Assembly: GCF_041270065.1 (NCBI RefSeq)
Contig: NZ_CP065958.1
Coordinates: 3,906,001-3,970,000 of the forward strand
Length of the DNA stretch: 64,000 nt
Direction of reading: 5' to 3'
Source of the DNA: Streptomyces fradiae
GTDB taxonomy: Bacteria; Actinomycetota; Actinomycetes; Streptomycetales; Streptomycetaceae
A program made the translations under genes and the position numbers. The notes beneath the pieces were generated by a model. It ran no database searches. It saw only the letters and a program-made list of their open reading frames with translations, and was not told where the DNA came from. Shown one piece after another: positions 16,636-24,204 of this stretch (position 1 is the stretch's first letter; every line of letters starts with the position of its first letter).

Positions 16636-17403
16636 TCAGCTCACCGGCTTCGCGTAGTGGAGGTCCACTGTGCCCGAGTAGCCGGGCAGAGTCACCGCCT
16701 TGTGCTCGTCGACTTTCCAGCCGAGACCGTAGGCCTTCACGTAGAGCTGGTAGTTCTGCAGCGCCGGGGAGTCGGCGAGTGACTTGTTCAGCTTGTCGCG
16801 GTCACCGACAGCGGTGATCTTGTAGGGCGGCGAGTAGACGCGGCCCTGGAGGATCAGGGTGTTGCCGACGCAGCGCACGGCGCTGGTGGAGATCAGCCGC
16901 TGGTCCATGACCTTGATGCCCTTGGCCCCGCCCTGCCACAGGGCGTTGACGACGGCCTGCAGGTCCTGCTGGTGGATGACCAGGTCGTTGGCCTGCGGCT
17001 CGGGGTAGCCGGGGGCGGCCTGGGCGTTCGGCGGGGCGTCGTTGAGGGTGACGGTGAGGCCGGGGCCGGAGGTCTCGGTGGTGCCGGCGGCGGTCTCCAG
17101 GGCCTTGAACTTCGCGTCCTGGGCCTTGGTGGAGCCGTCGTCGCGGGCGGCGAGGGCGTCGACCCGCCGGCGCAGCGCGGCGGCGGACTCGTCGAGGCCG
17201 GCGTTCTTGTGGCTGCGCTCCTCGATCAGGTCGGAGAGCCTGAGGAGGGAGGCGTCGGTGCGCAGATTGGTGCCCTTGGCGGTGTTGAAGCTGGTGACGA
17301 AGATCAGTCCGGCGAGGGCGAAGACGGCAGCGGTGAGCACCCGGACCGGCCGCCACCTGAGGCTTCGGCCCGGTCCCGTGGGAGTGTCGGCGGAATTGCT
17401 CAA
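16636..17403 (-). CDS. DUF881 family membrane-anchored protein
   Basis: A protein of 255 residues: a short cytoplasmic start, one membrane helix (about 20-40), a predicted coiled coil (about 52-105, DLIEERSHKNAGLDESAAAL) and the DUF881 domain (about 105-252) with LTVTLNDAPP, NDLVIHQQDLQAVVNALW and GAKGIKVMDQRL. The start codon is TTG at 17403, read as TTG AGC AAT, with AGGG five bases upstream. DUF881 proteins are common beside cell-division genes in Gram-positive bacteria and their function is unclear. It diverges from crgA, which supports a divisome-related role; that is inference. Confidence 0.88.
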   Translation of the reverse strand: MSNSADTPTGPGRSLRWRPVRVLTAAVFALAGLIFVTSFNTAKGTNLRTDASLLRLSDLIEERSHKNAGLDESAAALRRRVDALAARDDGSTKAQDAKFKALETAAGTTETSGPGLTVTLNDAPPNAQAAPGYPEPQANDLVIHQQDLQAVVNALWQGGAKGIKVMDQRLISTSAVRCVGNTLILQGRVYSPPYKITAVGDRDKLNKSLADSPALQNYQLYVKAYGLGWKVDEHKAVTLPGYSGTVDLHYAKPVS

Positions 17404-17575
17404 CGTACCCTGATCCCCTTCGGTGCCGCGGAAGCACTACGCTAACGGACGCCCGGCGGCGGCTGCGGTGCGCTGTGACACATCCGTGGTCACGGTCCGC
17501 TCCGTCCGGTCCCGGCACCCCGCCCCGCCACTGATCACTGCGCGGTCACGCAGCGCATCGACAGGAGAGTCCCTC

Positions 17576-17833
17576 GTGCCGAAGTCACGGATCCGCAAGA
17601 AGGCCGACTACACGCCGCCGCCCGCGTCGAAGCAGGCCGCGTCGATCAAGCTGACCAACCGCAGCTGGGTCGCGCCGGTGATGCTCGCGCTGTTCGCGAT
17701 CGGTCTGGTGTGGATCGTGGTCTTCTACGTCACCGACGGCCGGCTGCCGCTGGAGTCCATCAGCAACTGGAACATCGTCGTCGGCTTCGGCTTCATCGCC
17801 GCCGGCTTCGGTGTGTCCACGCAGTGGAAGTAG
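17576..17833 (+). CDS. crgA: Cell division protein CrgA
   Basis: A protein of 85 residues, close to the family's usual length. It begins with a basic segment [15 protein letters not shown] and has two membrane helices (about 30-50 and 63-82), the second ending GFGVSTQWK. The GTG at 17576 follows AGGAGAG. CrgA coordinates septation with aerial growth in Streptomyces by acting on FtsZ assembly, and in mycobacteria it connects FtsZ with peptidoglycan synthases. The upstream neighbour is the divergent DUF881 gene. Confidence 0.95.
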   Translation: MPKSRIRKKADYTPPPASKQAASIKLTNRSWVAPVMLALFAIGLVWIVVFYVTDGRLPLESISNWNIVVGFGFIAAGFGVSTQWK

Positions 17834-17854
17834 CCCGTCAAGCTCTGCCCTGAG

Positions 17855-18089
17855 TTATCCACAGTGTTGTGCACAGCACTGGATAACTTACGAAGATCTG
17901 TGGATAACCCTCACGGTGTTGACGCCGGTACGACCGCGAGAACGCCTGTGCGGAAACGCTCCGCCCCCTGCCTCTGTGCCGTAAGCCCAGGTCAGAGCCA
18001 GGGGGCGCGGTCGTACCCGGGTGTCTGTGGCCACGCTGCCACCCACTGTGGATAACTCTGGGGAAAGCTTCCCGAAGAGCTCGTCCACA
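17855..18089. promoter_or_regulatory. Off-origin cluster of DnaA boxes
   Basis: The gap between crgA and the rhomboid gene contains three perfect TTATCCACA boxes: 17855-17863 (plus), 17899-17907 (minus) and 18047-18055 (minus). Two one-mismatch boxes accompany them: TTGTGCACA at 17867-17875 and TCGTCCACA at 18081-18089. None lies in a coding region. The cluster is about 20 kb from oriC. S. coelicolor has described DnaA-binding clusters outside oriC (H69, H24, D78) that titrate DnaA; this may be such a cluster, which is inferred. Confidence 0.8.
17927..18017. other. Large nested hairpin inside the DnaA-box cluster
   Basis: The outer arms GGTACGACCGCG (17927-17938) and CGCGGTCGTACC (18006-18017) are perfect over 12 bases. 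Inside, CGCCCCCTG (17962-17970) pairs with CAGGGGGCG (17999-18007), and CTCTG (17972-17976) with CAGAG (17993-17997). The right arm is nearly continuous, while the left has a 23-base internal loop. It could end transcription of the converging crgA and rhomboid genes, encode a structured RNA, or extrude as DNA. Confidence 0.65.
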
Positions 18090-18100
18090 GCCCTTCGCGC

Positions 18101-18946
18101 TCAGGTGAGCGCGGCGGTGCGGGCCAGCACGATCCCCAGGTCGATCAGCAGCAGCAGTCCGCAGGCCCCGTACTGCACGAACTCCCGCCGGACCTTCGGC
18201 GCGTGCACGAAGGCGTACGTGAGCAGCGCGCCCGCGACCAGACCGCCGACGTGCGCCTCCCAGGAGACCCCGGGGCGGGCGAAGGTGAAGACCAGCGAGA
18301 TCGCCACGAAGATCAGCACCGGCCGCATGTCGTAGCGGTGCCGCCGGGCCAGCACCACCCAGGCGCCGATCAGTCCGAAGACGATGCCGGACGCGCCGAG
18401 CGCGCCCTGGTTCTCCGGGGCGAGGAGATAGACCAGGGCCGATCCGGAGAGCCCGGACAGCAGGCACAGCGCGATGTAGCGGATCCGGCCCAGCTCGGGT
18501 TCGACGATCCCGCCGATCACCCACAGGCCGAGCATGTTGAAGACGAAGTGCGCGGCCTCCTGGTGCAGGAACGCCGAGGTGATCAGCCGGTACCACTCGC
18601 CGTCCGCGACGCCGACGACCTCGTCGAGCGCCGGGTTGTAGGCGTGCCCGATCATGTCCAGCTGGTCGACCAGCTGGGTGCCGGCCGCCTGGACCGCGAT
18701 GAAGAGGGCCAGGTTGATCGCGATCAGGATCTTGGTGACCAGCCGGCCGTCCGCCACCACCCGGCCGCCCGCGACCGTCCGCGGCGTGTTGGCGTGCGGC
18801 GCGTGACCCGTGCCGGAGCCGTTGCGCACGCAGTCGGGGCACTGGAAGCCGACGGACGCGGACACCATGCACTCCGGGCAGATCGGCTTCTCGCAGCGCG
18901 TGCAGCGGATGCCGGTCTCGACGTCCGGATGGCGATAGCAGTGCAT
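18101..18946 (-). CDS. Rhomboid intramembrane serine protease with N-terminal zinc finger
   Basis: A protein of 281 residues. The ATG at 18946 has GGAGG six bases upstream and begins MHCYRHPDVETGIRC. The N-terminus (about 1-40) is a Cys/His zinc-ribbon-like domain with CTRCEKPICPEC and CPDC pairs. About seven membrane segments follow from residue 70. The rhomboid catalytic serine lies in ALGASGIVFGLIGA and the histidine in HVGGLVAGALL. Rhomboids cleave membrane helices; no substrate is evident here. The cyclophilin gene lies upstream on the same strand, separated by alternative hairpins. Confidence 0.93.
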   Translation of the reverse strand: MHCYRHPDVETGIRCTRCEKPICPECMVSASVGFQCPDCVRNGSGTGHAPHANTPRTVAGGRVVADGRLVTKILIAINLALFIAVQAAGTQLVDQLDMIGHAYNPALDEVVGVADGEWYRLITSAFLHQEAAHFVFNMLGLWVIGGIVEPELGRIRYIALCLLSGLSGSALVYLLAPENQGALGASGIVFGLIGAWVVLARRHRYDMRPVLIFVAISLVFTFARPGVSWEAHVGGLVAGALLTYAFVHAPKVRREFVQYGACGLLLLIDLGIVLARTAALT

Positions 18947-18968
18947 GAAGGTCCTCCGAGGACGGGTC

Positions 18969-19014
18969 GGCGGGGCAAGCACATCGCCCCGCCCTCCATA
19001 CGGACGGGCGGGGC
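18969..19014 (-). terminator. Three-arm alternative hairpin between cyclophilin and rhomboid genes
   Basis: Arms GGCGGGGC (18969-18976), GCCCCGCCC (18986-18994) and GGGCGGGGC (19006-19014) allow the middle arm to pair with either flank, so the two hairpins exclude each other. On the minus strand it lies after the cyclophilin stop and just before the rhomboid ribosome site. A terminator, or an attenuator setting read-through into the rhomboid gene, is possible. Confidence 0.5.
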
Positions 19015-19070
19015 GCAAAGGTTCCTGACCGGGTACCCGGGTGCCGGATAACCGGGAACCGGGAACCGGT

Positions 19071-19598
19071 TCAGCGGCTCTCGATGACGACCGTCTCGAT
19101 CACGACGTCGGCGACCGGCCGATCGGTGCGCGGGTTGGTGTCCACGGCGGCGATCGCGTCCACGACCGCCTTGCTGTCCTTGCCGACGACCTCGCCGAAG
19201 ATCGTGTGCTTGCGGTTGAGCCAGGTCGTCGCGCCGAGCGTGATGAAGAACTGCGAGCCGTTGGTGCCGGGGCCGGCGTTGGCCATCGCGAGCAGATACG
19301 GCTTGTCGAAGAACAGCTCCGGGTGGAACTCGTCGGCGAACTCGTAGCCGGGGCCGCCCGTGCCGTTGCCCAGCGGGTCGCCGCCCTGGATCATGAAGCC
19401 CTTGATCACCCGGTGGAAGACCGTGCCGTCGTAGAGCGGATCCGTGGAGACCGCACCGGTCGCCGGGTGCGTCCACTCGCGCTCGCCGCGCGCCAGCTCG
19501 ACGAAGTTCCGGACCGTCTTCGGGGCGTGGAACGGCAGCAGCCGAATCTCGATGTCGCCCAGATCGGTCTTCAGAGTCGCGTACAGCTGCTCGGCCAC
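19071..19598 (-). CDS. Cyclophilin-type peptidyl-prolyl cis-trans isomerase
   Basis: A cytoplasmic protein of 175 residues with no signal peptide, catalysing proline isomerisation during folding. The GTG at 19598 (VAEQLYATLKTD) follows GGAGGAAGG. Cyclophilin motifs are DGTVFHRVIKGFMIQGGDP, with the catalytic Arg next to FH, then GSQFFITLGATTWLNRKHTI, with the Phe and His/Trp region of the active site, and FGEVVGKDSKAVVDAI. It diverges from the DUF5324 gene. Confidence 0.95.
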   Translation of the reverse strand: MAEQLYATLKTDLGDIEIRLLPFHAPKTVRNFVELARGEREWTHPATGAVSTDPLYDGTVFHRVIKGFMIQGGDPLGNGTGGPGYEFADEFHPELFFDKPYLLAMANAGPGTNGSQFFITLGATTWLNRKHTIFGEVVGKDSKAVVDAIAAVDTNPRTDRPVADVVIETVVIESR

Positions 19599-19763
19599 GT
19601 TCTGCCTTCCTCCACACCACACCACACACGTTTCGTGCGCATCCTCGCATGGCCGCATGCCCCGGATGCCCGCCCCGCATGCCGGAGCGCAGTACGGCAG
19701 GCATGATTCCAAAAAGGATGGAAAGGTGAAAAACCGACATCGCCACCGAGGAGGAGGAATCCC

Positions 19764-20456
19764 GTGACCCGCATGGACAGCGTGCGCGCCGCGACAGGTT
19801 CGGCGAAGGAGAGCGTCGTGCACGCCGCGGAAGTGGTGGCGCCGTACGCCGAGACAGCCAGGGACCAGGCCGTTCAGTACGCACACGAGGCGCGCGTCAG
19901 GCTCGCCCCGAAAGTCTCCAAGGCCGCGTCGCAGGCCCGTGTTCAGGCGCGTACGCAGTACGACACCCTGGTCGCACCGCACGTGCCGCCGCGGGTCGAC
20001 GAGGCCGCGCAGCGCTGTGCGGCCGTGACCCGCAAGGCCGCCCGTCAGGCGGCCGACTACACCGTTCCGCGTGTCGAGCACGCGGTTGCCGCGACCGGTC
20101 CGGTCCTGGAGGAGGCCGGGTCGCGCTCGACCGCCGCCTGGGCCGCGCTGCGCGGTCAGGTGACGCCGAGGGACGTCGAGAAGATCATGAAGAAGCATGA
20201 GCGTCAGGCGAAGGCCGGACGTCTCGCCAAGGGCCTCGTGGTCCTCAGCCTTCTGGTCGGCGGCGCGATCGCCGCCTGGAAGTGGTGGGACAAGCAGGCC
20301 AACCCCGACTGGCTGGTCGAACCTCCCGCTCCCACCGAGGTGGACGAGGAGACCGGGCTGTCGTCCGTCGACGACGGCGGTGCGTCACTCGATCCCGGGG
20401 TGGCGGCCAAGGAGGCCGAGGAGGAGGCCGCGAAGCGCGACGAGGAACGTCGCTGA
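19764..20456 (+). CDS. DUF5324 family protein
   Basis: A protein of 230 residues. GTG at 19764 follows GGAGGAGGAATCCC; an ATG at 19773 is also possible. Residues 1-150 are predicted to be long amphipathic helices with repeated Ala/Arg/Val heptad-like spacing, as in apolipoprotein-type proteins. A single membrane helix (about 155-173, GLVVLSLLVGGAIAAWKWW) and a strongly acidic C-terminal tail rich in Glu and Asp follow. The family is conserved in Streptomyces; no function is known to me. The topology implies one large helical domain on one membrane face and an acidic tail on the other. Confidence 0.8.
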   Translation: MTRMDSVRAATGSAKESVVHAAEVVAPYAETARDQAVQYAHEARVRLAPKVSKAASQARVQARTQYDTLVAPHVPPRVDEAAQRCAAVTRKAARQAADYTVPRVEHAVAATGPVLEEAGSRSTAAWAALRGQVTPRDVEKIMKKHERQAKAGRLAKGLVVLSLLVGGAIAAWKWWDKQANPDWLVEPPAPTEVDEETGLSSVDDGGASLDPGVAAKEAEEEAAKRDEERR

Positions 20457-20569
20457 TCGCCGGCCGGTACGGGCTGCGTTCTGCGGACTGCATTCTGCGG
20501 ACTGCGGTACGGACTGCGGTCGTTCGGACTGCGGCACGAACGACGTACGGGCGGTCGTACGAGCGAGCG

Positions 20570-20597
20570 GGGCGCGGCGGAGGTTCCCGCCGCGCCC
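20570..20597. terminator. Bidirectional hairpin between converging genes
   Basis: GGGCGCGGCGG (20570-20580) pairs exactly with CCGCCGCGCCC (20587-20597) across a six-base loop. It separates the converging DUF5324 gene and secreted-protein gene. Short TGCGGACTGC-type direct repeats precede it at about 20475-20550. Confidence 0.7.
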
Positions 20598-21025
20598 TAC
20601 GCGGTCGCGGTCCGGCCGGTCAGCGCCAGGCCGGACAGCTCGGCCGAGCCGGAGCCGTACGCCGAGCCGGAACCGGAGCCGTACGCCGCACCGTGGCCGT
20701 CGGCCGCGTCGCCGTCGACCGGCAGGTGACGGACGGCCGGGGAGGAACCGTGCGCCTCGGCGCCGATGCGCTGCTTGATGGTGGGCGGCACGGCGCGGCC
20801 CTGCGCGAGGTGCCAGTGGGGTGCCGTTCGCTGGGCGGGCAGCGGCACGGCCGCGCGGTCCGCGCGGTTCTCGGCGCCGCCGGCCGGGGCGGGCTCGTCG
20901 CCCTGGGCGAGGACCGGCTGGGCGGTGGCGGCGGTGGCGGGAGTCGCCAGGCCGAGGGAGGCGAGCAGGGCGACGAGGACGGAGACGAAGGCGGTCCAGA
21001 ACTGCTTGACCTTGGCGGTGGCCAT
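20597..21025 (-). CDS. Secreted protein of unknown function with C-terminal Gly/Ser/Ala tail
   Basis: A protein of 142 residues. The start is ATG at 21025, after GAGGGG. A signal peptide is clear: KVK, hydrophobic WTAFVSVLVALLASLGLA, then a likely cleavage after TPATAA. The mature part contains APHWHLAQGRAVPPTIKQRI and a Gly/Ser/Tyr-rich segment (about 108-128) with repeated AYGSGS. The end contains LALTG only five residues before the stop; it matches the LAxTG sortase consensus but lacks the hydrophobic anchor. I do not recognise a family. Confidence 0.65.
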   Translation of the reverse strand: MATAKVKQFWTAFVSVLVALLASLGLATPATAATAQPVLAQGDEPAPAGGAENRADRAAVPLPAQRTAPHWHLAQGRAVPPTIKQRIGAEAHGSSPAVRHLPVDGDAADGHGAAYGSGSGSAYGSGSAELSGLALTGRTATA

Positions 21026-21230
21026 GACCCCTCACTTTCGTGGTGTCGAGTCCCGAGGGCCCGAGGGTTCCGCGCGGTTCGCGTGCCTCGCGGGGTTCTG
21101 GGCCGTTCTCGGATGGTTCATTTCGGATTGCGCGCTTTTCGTACATTGCTCATGATGGGGACGCGACTCCGGGATGTCCGGAGGCACGCAGCCGCCGCGC
21201 AGTTCTTCCGATGAACACCACTCGTACGGG

Positions 21231-22481
21231 TCAGTGGGCGGCGCTCCGGGAGCGCTCCGCCCAGCGCACCGCGGGGCCCGTGGCCAGGCCCGCGACCAGG
21301 AAGATCGCGCCCAGGAGCAGCCAGCCGGCCACGCCCCAGCCGATCAGCAGCGTGGTGACGAGCAGCGGCCCGAGGGTCCGCGCGACCGGCACGCCCGTGC
21401 CGTAGAAGCCCTGGTACTGGCCGATCCGGTCGGCCGGGGCGAGCGCGAAGCCGATCTGCCACGAGCCGGCGGAGTGCCGCATCTCGGCGACGACCTGGAG
21501 CACCGCGCCGAGCACCAGGACGGCGACCGTGGGCCAGGCGCCGAATCCGGCGGCGGTCACCGCGAACACCGCGCAGGAGCCGAGCATCACGGCGCTGGAC
21601 CGGCCCACCGCGCGGGTGGCCTCCGGCAGCCCGGTCACCGAGCGCGCGGCCCGCACCTGAAACAACATCACCGCACCGGTGTTGAGGACGAAGAGGGCCG
21701 AGACCGTCCAGCCGGGGGCCGTGGTGCGCTCCACGATCCACAGCGGAAGGGCCAGGCTCAGCAGCGGCATGCGGAGCAGCAGTACGGCGTTGAGCAGGGC
21801 GAGCAGCGCGTACGGGCGGTCCCGCAGCACCACGAGCCGGGGCTCGCCGGCGGCGCCGGCCGGGCTGGCGGGGACAGCGGGGAGGCTGCGGAGCACCAGG
21901 GCGCAGAAGAGGAAGCCGAGCGCGTCGAGGGCGAAGACGGCGAGGTAGGCGGTGCGGGTGCCGTCGGCGATGGCGAGGCCGCCGAGCGCGGCGCCGACGG
22001 CGAGCCCGGCGTTGAGCGTGGCCTGCAGCCGGGCCAGCATGCCGACCCGGGCCGCCGGCCCGACCAGCCCGGCGAGCAGCGCCTGCCGGGCGGCGGCGAG
22101 ACCGCTCTGCGCCGTGGCGTACAGGGTCGCGGCGAGCAGGAAGGGCACGAAGTCGCGGATGAGCAGGAAGGAGGCGACGGCCACCGAGGTGGCGAGGGCG
22201 AGCAGTACGGCGCTGCCGCGCGCCCCGCGCCGGTCGGCGAGGTGCCCGAGCGGCACTCCGGCCAGCGACCCGATGCCCCAGGCGAGGGCGAGCCCGGCGC
22301 CGATCTGCGCCGCGGACAGCCCGACGATCCGGGAGAAGTACAGCGCCGAGGTCACATAAAAGGCCCCGTCCCCCACGGAGTTGCCGAACTGCGCGACCAA
22401 CAGCGCCCGCCGCGTCCGCCCCTCAGGACGGGCCGTGCTCTCCCCGCCCTCGGTGTTCTCCGTGCGCTCCGTCGTCGTCAT
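21231..22481 (-). CDS. MFS transporter
   Basis: A polytopic protein of 416 residues with about 12 hydrophobic segments. The loop between helices 2 and 3 contains GVPLGHLADRRGARG, the MFS signature A-type pattern (GxxxDRxGxR). Helices 6 and 7 are separated by a Glu/Arg-containing loop. The N-terminus (MTTTERTENTEGGESTARPE) is a polar cytoplasmic tail. Substrate cannot be judged; the general pattern fits drug or metabolite efflux. The methyltransferase gene lies upstream on the same strand, 75 bases away. Confidence 0.88.
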   Translation of the reverse strand: MTTTERTENTEGGESTARPEGRTRRALLVAQFGNSVGDGAFYVTSALYFSRIVGLSAAQIGAGLALAWGIGSLAGVPLGHLADRRGARGSAVLLALATSVAVASFLLIRDFVPFLLAATLYATAQSGLAAARQALLAGLVGPAARVGMLARLQATLNAGLAVGAALGGLAIADGTRTAYLAVFALDALGFLFCALVLRSLPAVPASPAGAAGEPRLVVLRDRPYALLALLNAVLLLRMPLLSLALPLWIVERTTAPGWTVSALFVLNTGAVMLFQVRAARSVTGLPEATRAVGRSSAVMLGSCAVFAVTAAGFGAWPTVAVLVLGAVLQVVAEMRHSAGSWQIGFALAPADRIGQYQGFYGTGVPVARTLGPLLVTTLLIGWGVAGWLLLGAIFLVAGLATGPAVRWAERSRSAAH

Positions 22482-22556
22482 GCCCCTGAATCTAGGGCCG
22501 GGTGGCCCAGAGATCCCGGTCCATTGCGTGGCAGTACGACTGGGCCACTTCCCCCG

Positions 22557-23150
22557 TCAGGAAGCCTTCTTCCCCACAAGCACGAACTCGTTGTAGGGGA
22601 AGGCCTTGCCGATCGACCGGGCGAACGGGAAGGAGTAGCTGCGCTCGACGACCAGACCCGCCTTCTCGGCGTGCGCGCGCAGCCCGTCGAAGTCGACGAA
22701 ACGCACATGCGTGGCGTCCGTCTTGTAGCCCGCCTCCTGCGGACAGATCAGCACCACCGACCCACCCGGCTTCACCAGCGGCAGATACTGCTCCAGGACC
22801 GAGTTCCCCAGCGTCTCGTCCATGTGCTCCAGAACATGCGCGCACAGCAGACTGTCGAAGGAGCCCGGACCACAGTCCGGAGCCGCGGCCAGCTCGTCCG
22901 GCGTGAACGCCTTCAGCCCCCGCTCACGACACGCCTCGACCGAGGTCGCGTTGTGGTCGACCCCCACACTGTCCGGCCCGCAGTTCAGCAGATTCCGCCC
23001 GATCCCACACCCGACGTCGAGCACCCGCCCCAGACCCAGCCGCTTCAGATTCCACCGGTACGGCGCCTGAGTGGGCAGCAGACGTTTGATCCCCGAGCTC
23101 TCCAGCCGCGCGAGCCGCTGGGTGTAGTCGGAGGATTCCGTGCCGGACAT
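22557..23150 (-). CDS. Class I SAM-dependent methyltransferase
   Basis: A protein of 197 residues. Motif I (VLDVGCGIGRNLL) binds S-adenosylmethionine, GVDHNATSVEACR is motif II, FDSLLCAHVLEHMDET is the acidic motif III region, and LVKPGGSVVLICPQ is the post-motif strand. Length and motif spacing fit small-molecule or quinone-type methyltransferases. The substrate is unknown. It is followed on the same strand by the MFS gene, so a shared transcript is plausible. Confidence 0.88.
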   Translation of the reverse strand: MSGTESSDYTQRLARLESSGIKRLLPTQAPYRWNLKRLGLGRVLDVGCGIGRNLLNCGPDSVGVDHNATSVEACRERGLKAFTPDELAAAPDCGPGSFDSLLCAHVLEHMDETLGNSVLEQYLPLVKPGGSVVLICPQEAGYKTDATHVRFVDFDGLRAHAEKAGLVVERSYSFPFARSIGKAFPYNEFVLVGKKAS

Positions 23151-23367
23151 CGACGACCGCCTTCTGTTGTGATCAGGCCCACAGGTTAAGTCAGGGATGG
23201 GGGCCCGACAATGGCGGCTTCGACCGGGCGCTCGAGCCGGCTCGCGTACCCGAGCGTCCCGAGCAGGCGGACGGGGCGGGCCTCACCGGGCTCGCGGAGG
23301 CGCCCGTCCGGTCGGGTCCGGTCACGGCCGGGGCGACGGGCCCGCCCTCGGGGCGCGGAGGCATGCC

Positions 23368-23414
23368 AGAAAGCCCCTCCGGGCCCGCGTTTTCGCAGGT
23401 CGGAGGGGCTTTCT
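23368..23414 (-). terminator. Terminator after tRNA-Ala
   Basis: AGAAAGCCCCTCCG (23368-23381) pairs exactly with CGGAGGGGCTTTCT (23401-23414) over 14 bases, with a 19-base loop. It begins five bases beyond the tRNA-Ala 3' end on the minus strand, and the TTTCT edge supports intrinsic termination. Confidence 0.85.
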
Positions 23415-23419
23415 TCCGG

Positions 23420-23492
23420 TGGAGCCTAGGGGAGTCGAACCCCTGACATCTGCCATGCAAAGACAGCGCTCTACCAACTGAGCTAAGGCCCC
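23420..23492 (-). tRNA. tRNA-Ala (anticodon TGC)
   Basis: A 73-nt tRNA without an encoded CCA. The acceptor stem GGGGCCT pairs with AGGCTCC and includes G3-U70, the alanine identity element. The anticodon stem CTGTC/GGCAG encloses TTTGCAT, so the anticodon is TGC. The T arm CAGGGGTTCGACTCCCCTA is normal. A 14-bp hairpin follows. Confidence 0.97.
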
Positions 23493-23624
23493 GGAACGAG
23501 ACCAGAGTACCGGGTGACCCCCCGTATCCCGCAAAAGGATTGGGACTCCCCGTGGGCGACCACGCTCCGTAAGATGCTGACCGGGGTTCGCAGTGGCGAA
23601 CCCAAGGGATGGGGAGAAGTAGTA

Positions 23625-24173
23625 ATGGATACAGCGCAGCAGGAAGCCACGGCCAGAGCCAGGGAGCTTCAGCGCAGTTGGTACGGGGAGCCGTTGGGGG
23701 CGCTCTTCCGTCGGCTGATCGACGACCTCGGGCTGAACCAGGCCAGGCTCGCCGCCGTGCTCGGGCTCTCGGCGCCCATGCTGTCCCAGCTGATGAGCGG
23801 CCAGCGGGCCAAGATCGGCAATCCCGCGGTCGTCCAGCGTGTCCAGGCCCTGCAGGAGCTTGCCGGCCAGGTCGCCGACGGCAGCGTCAGCGCCGCCGAG
23901 GCCACCGACCGGATGGACGAGATCAAGAAGTCCCAGGGCGGCTCCGTGCTCACCGCCGGCAGCCAGACCACCTCCAGCAGCGGCGCGCCCACCGTGCGCC
24001 GGGTGGTGCGCGAGATCCAGTCCCTGCTGCGCTCCGTGGCCGCGGCCGGCGACATCATCGAGGCGGCCGACTCGCTCGCGCCGGTCCACCCCGAGCTGGC
24101 AGAGTTCCTCCGGGTGTACGGCGCGGGGCGCACCTCCGACGCGGTCGCCCACTACGAGTCGCACCAGAACTAA
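23625..24173 (+). CDS. XRE-like helix-turn-helix DNA-binding protein
   Basis: A protein of 182 residues. The ATG at 23625 is preceded by GGGGAG. A helix-turn-helix occupies about residues 30-75, with DLGLNQARLAAVLGLSAPML followed by QLMSGQRAKIGNPAVVQRVQ, as in XRE/Cro-type repressors. The C-terminal half holds a Ser/Thr/Gly-rich linker and a helical region (RRVVREIQSLLRSVAAAGD). It is followed after 31 bases by a Ser/Thr kinase gene on the same strand, so the regulator may be a substrate of that kinase; this is inference. Operator sites were not identified. Confidence 0.85.
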   Translation: MDTAQQEATARARELQRSWYGEPLGALFRRLIDDLGLNQARLAAVLGLSAPMLSQLMSGQRAKIGNPAVVQRVQALQELAGQVADGSVSAAEATDRMDEIKKSQGGSVLTAGSQTTSSSGAPTVRRVVREIQSLLRSVAAAGDIIEAADSLAPVHPELAEFLRVYGAGRTSDAVAHYESHQN

Positions 24174-24204
24174 CGCCGACGGTACGGGGAGCGGGCGCAG
24201 CGCG

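Noticed and set aside
20983..20989. Sorting-signal search in the secreted proteins
   Set aside because: No protein in the window has LPxTG or LAxTG followed by a hydrophobic helix and basic tail; the LALTG of the secreted protein at 20597-21025 lacks both.
22502..22548. GTGGCCCAG (22502-22510) and CTGGGCCAC (22540-22548) as a terminator
   Set aside because: The arms are perfect, but the 29-base loop is long and there is no T-run, so function between the methyltransferase and MFS genes is uncertain.
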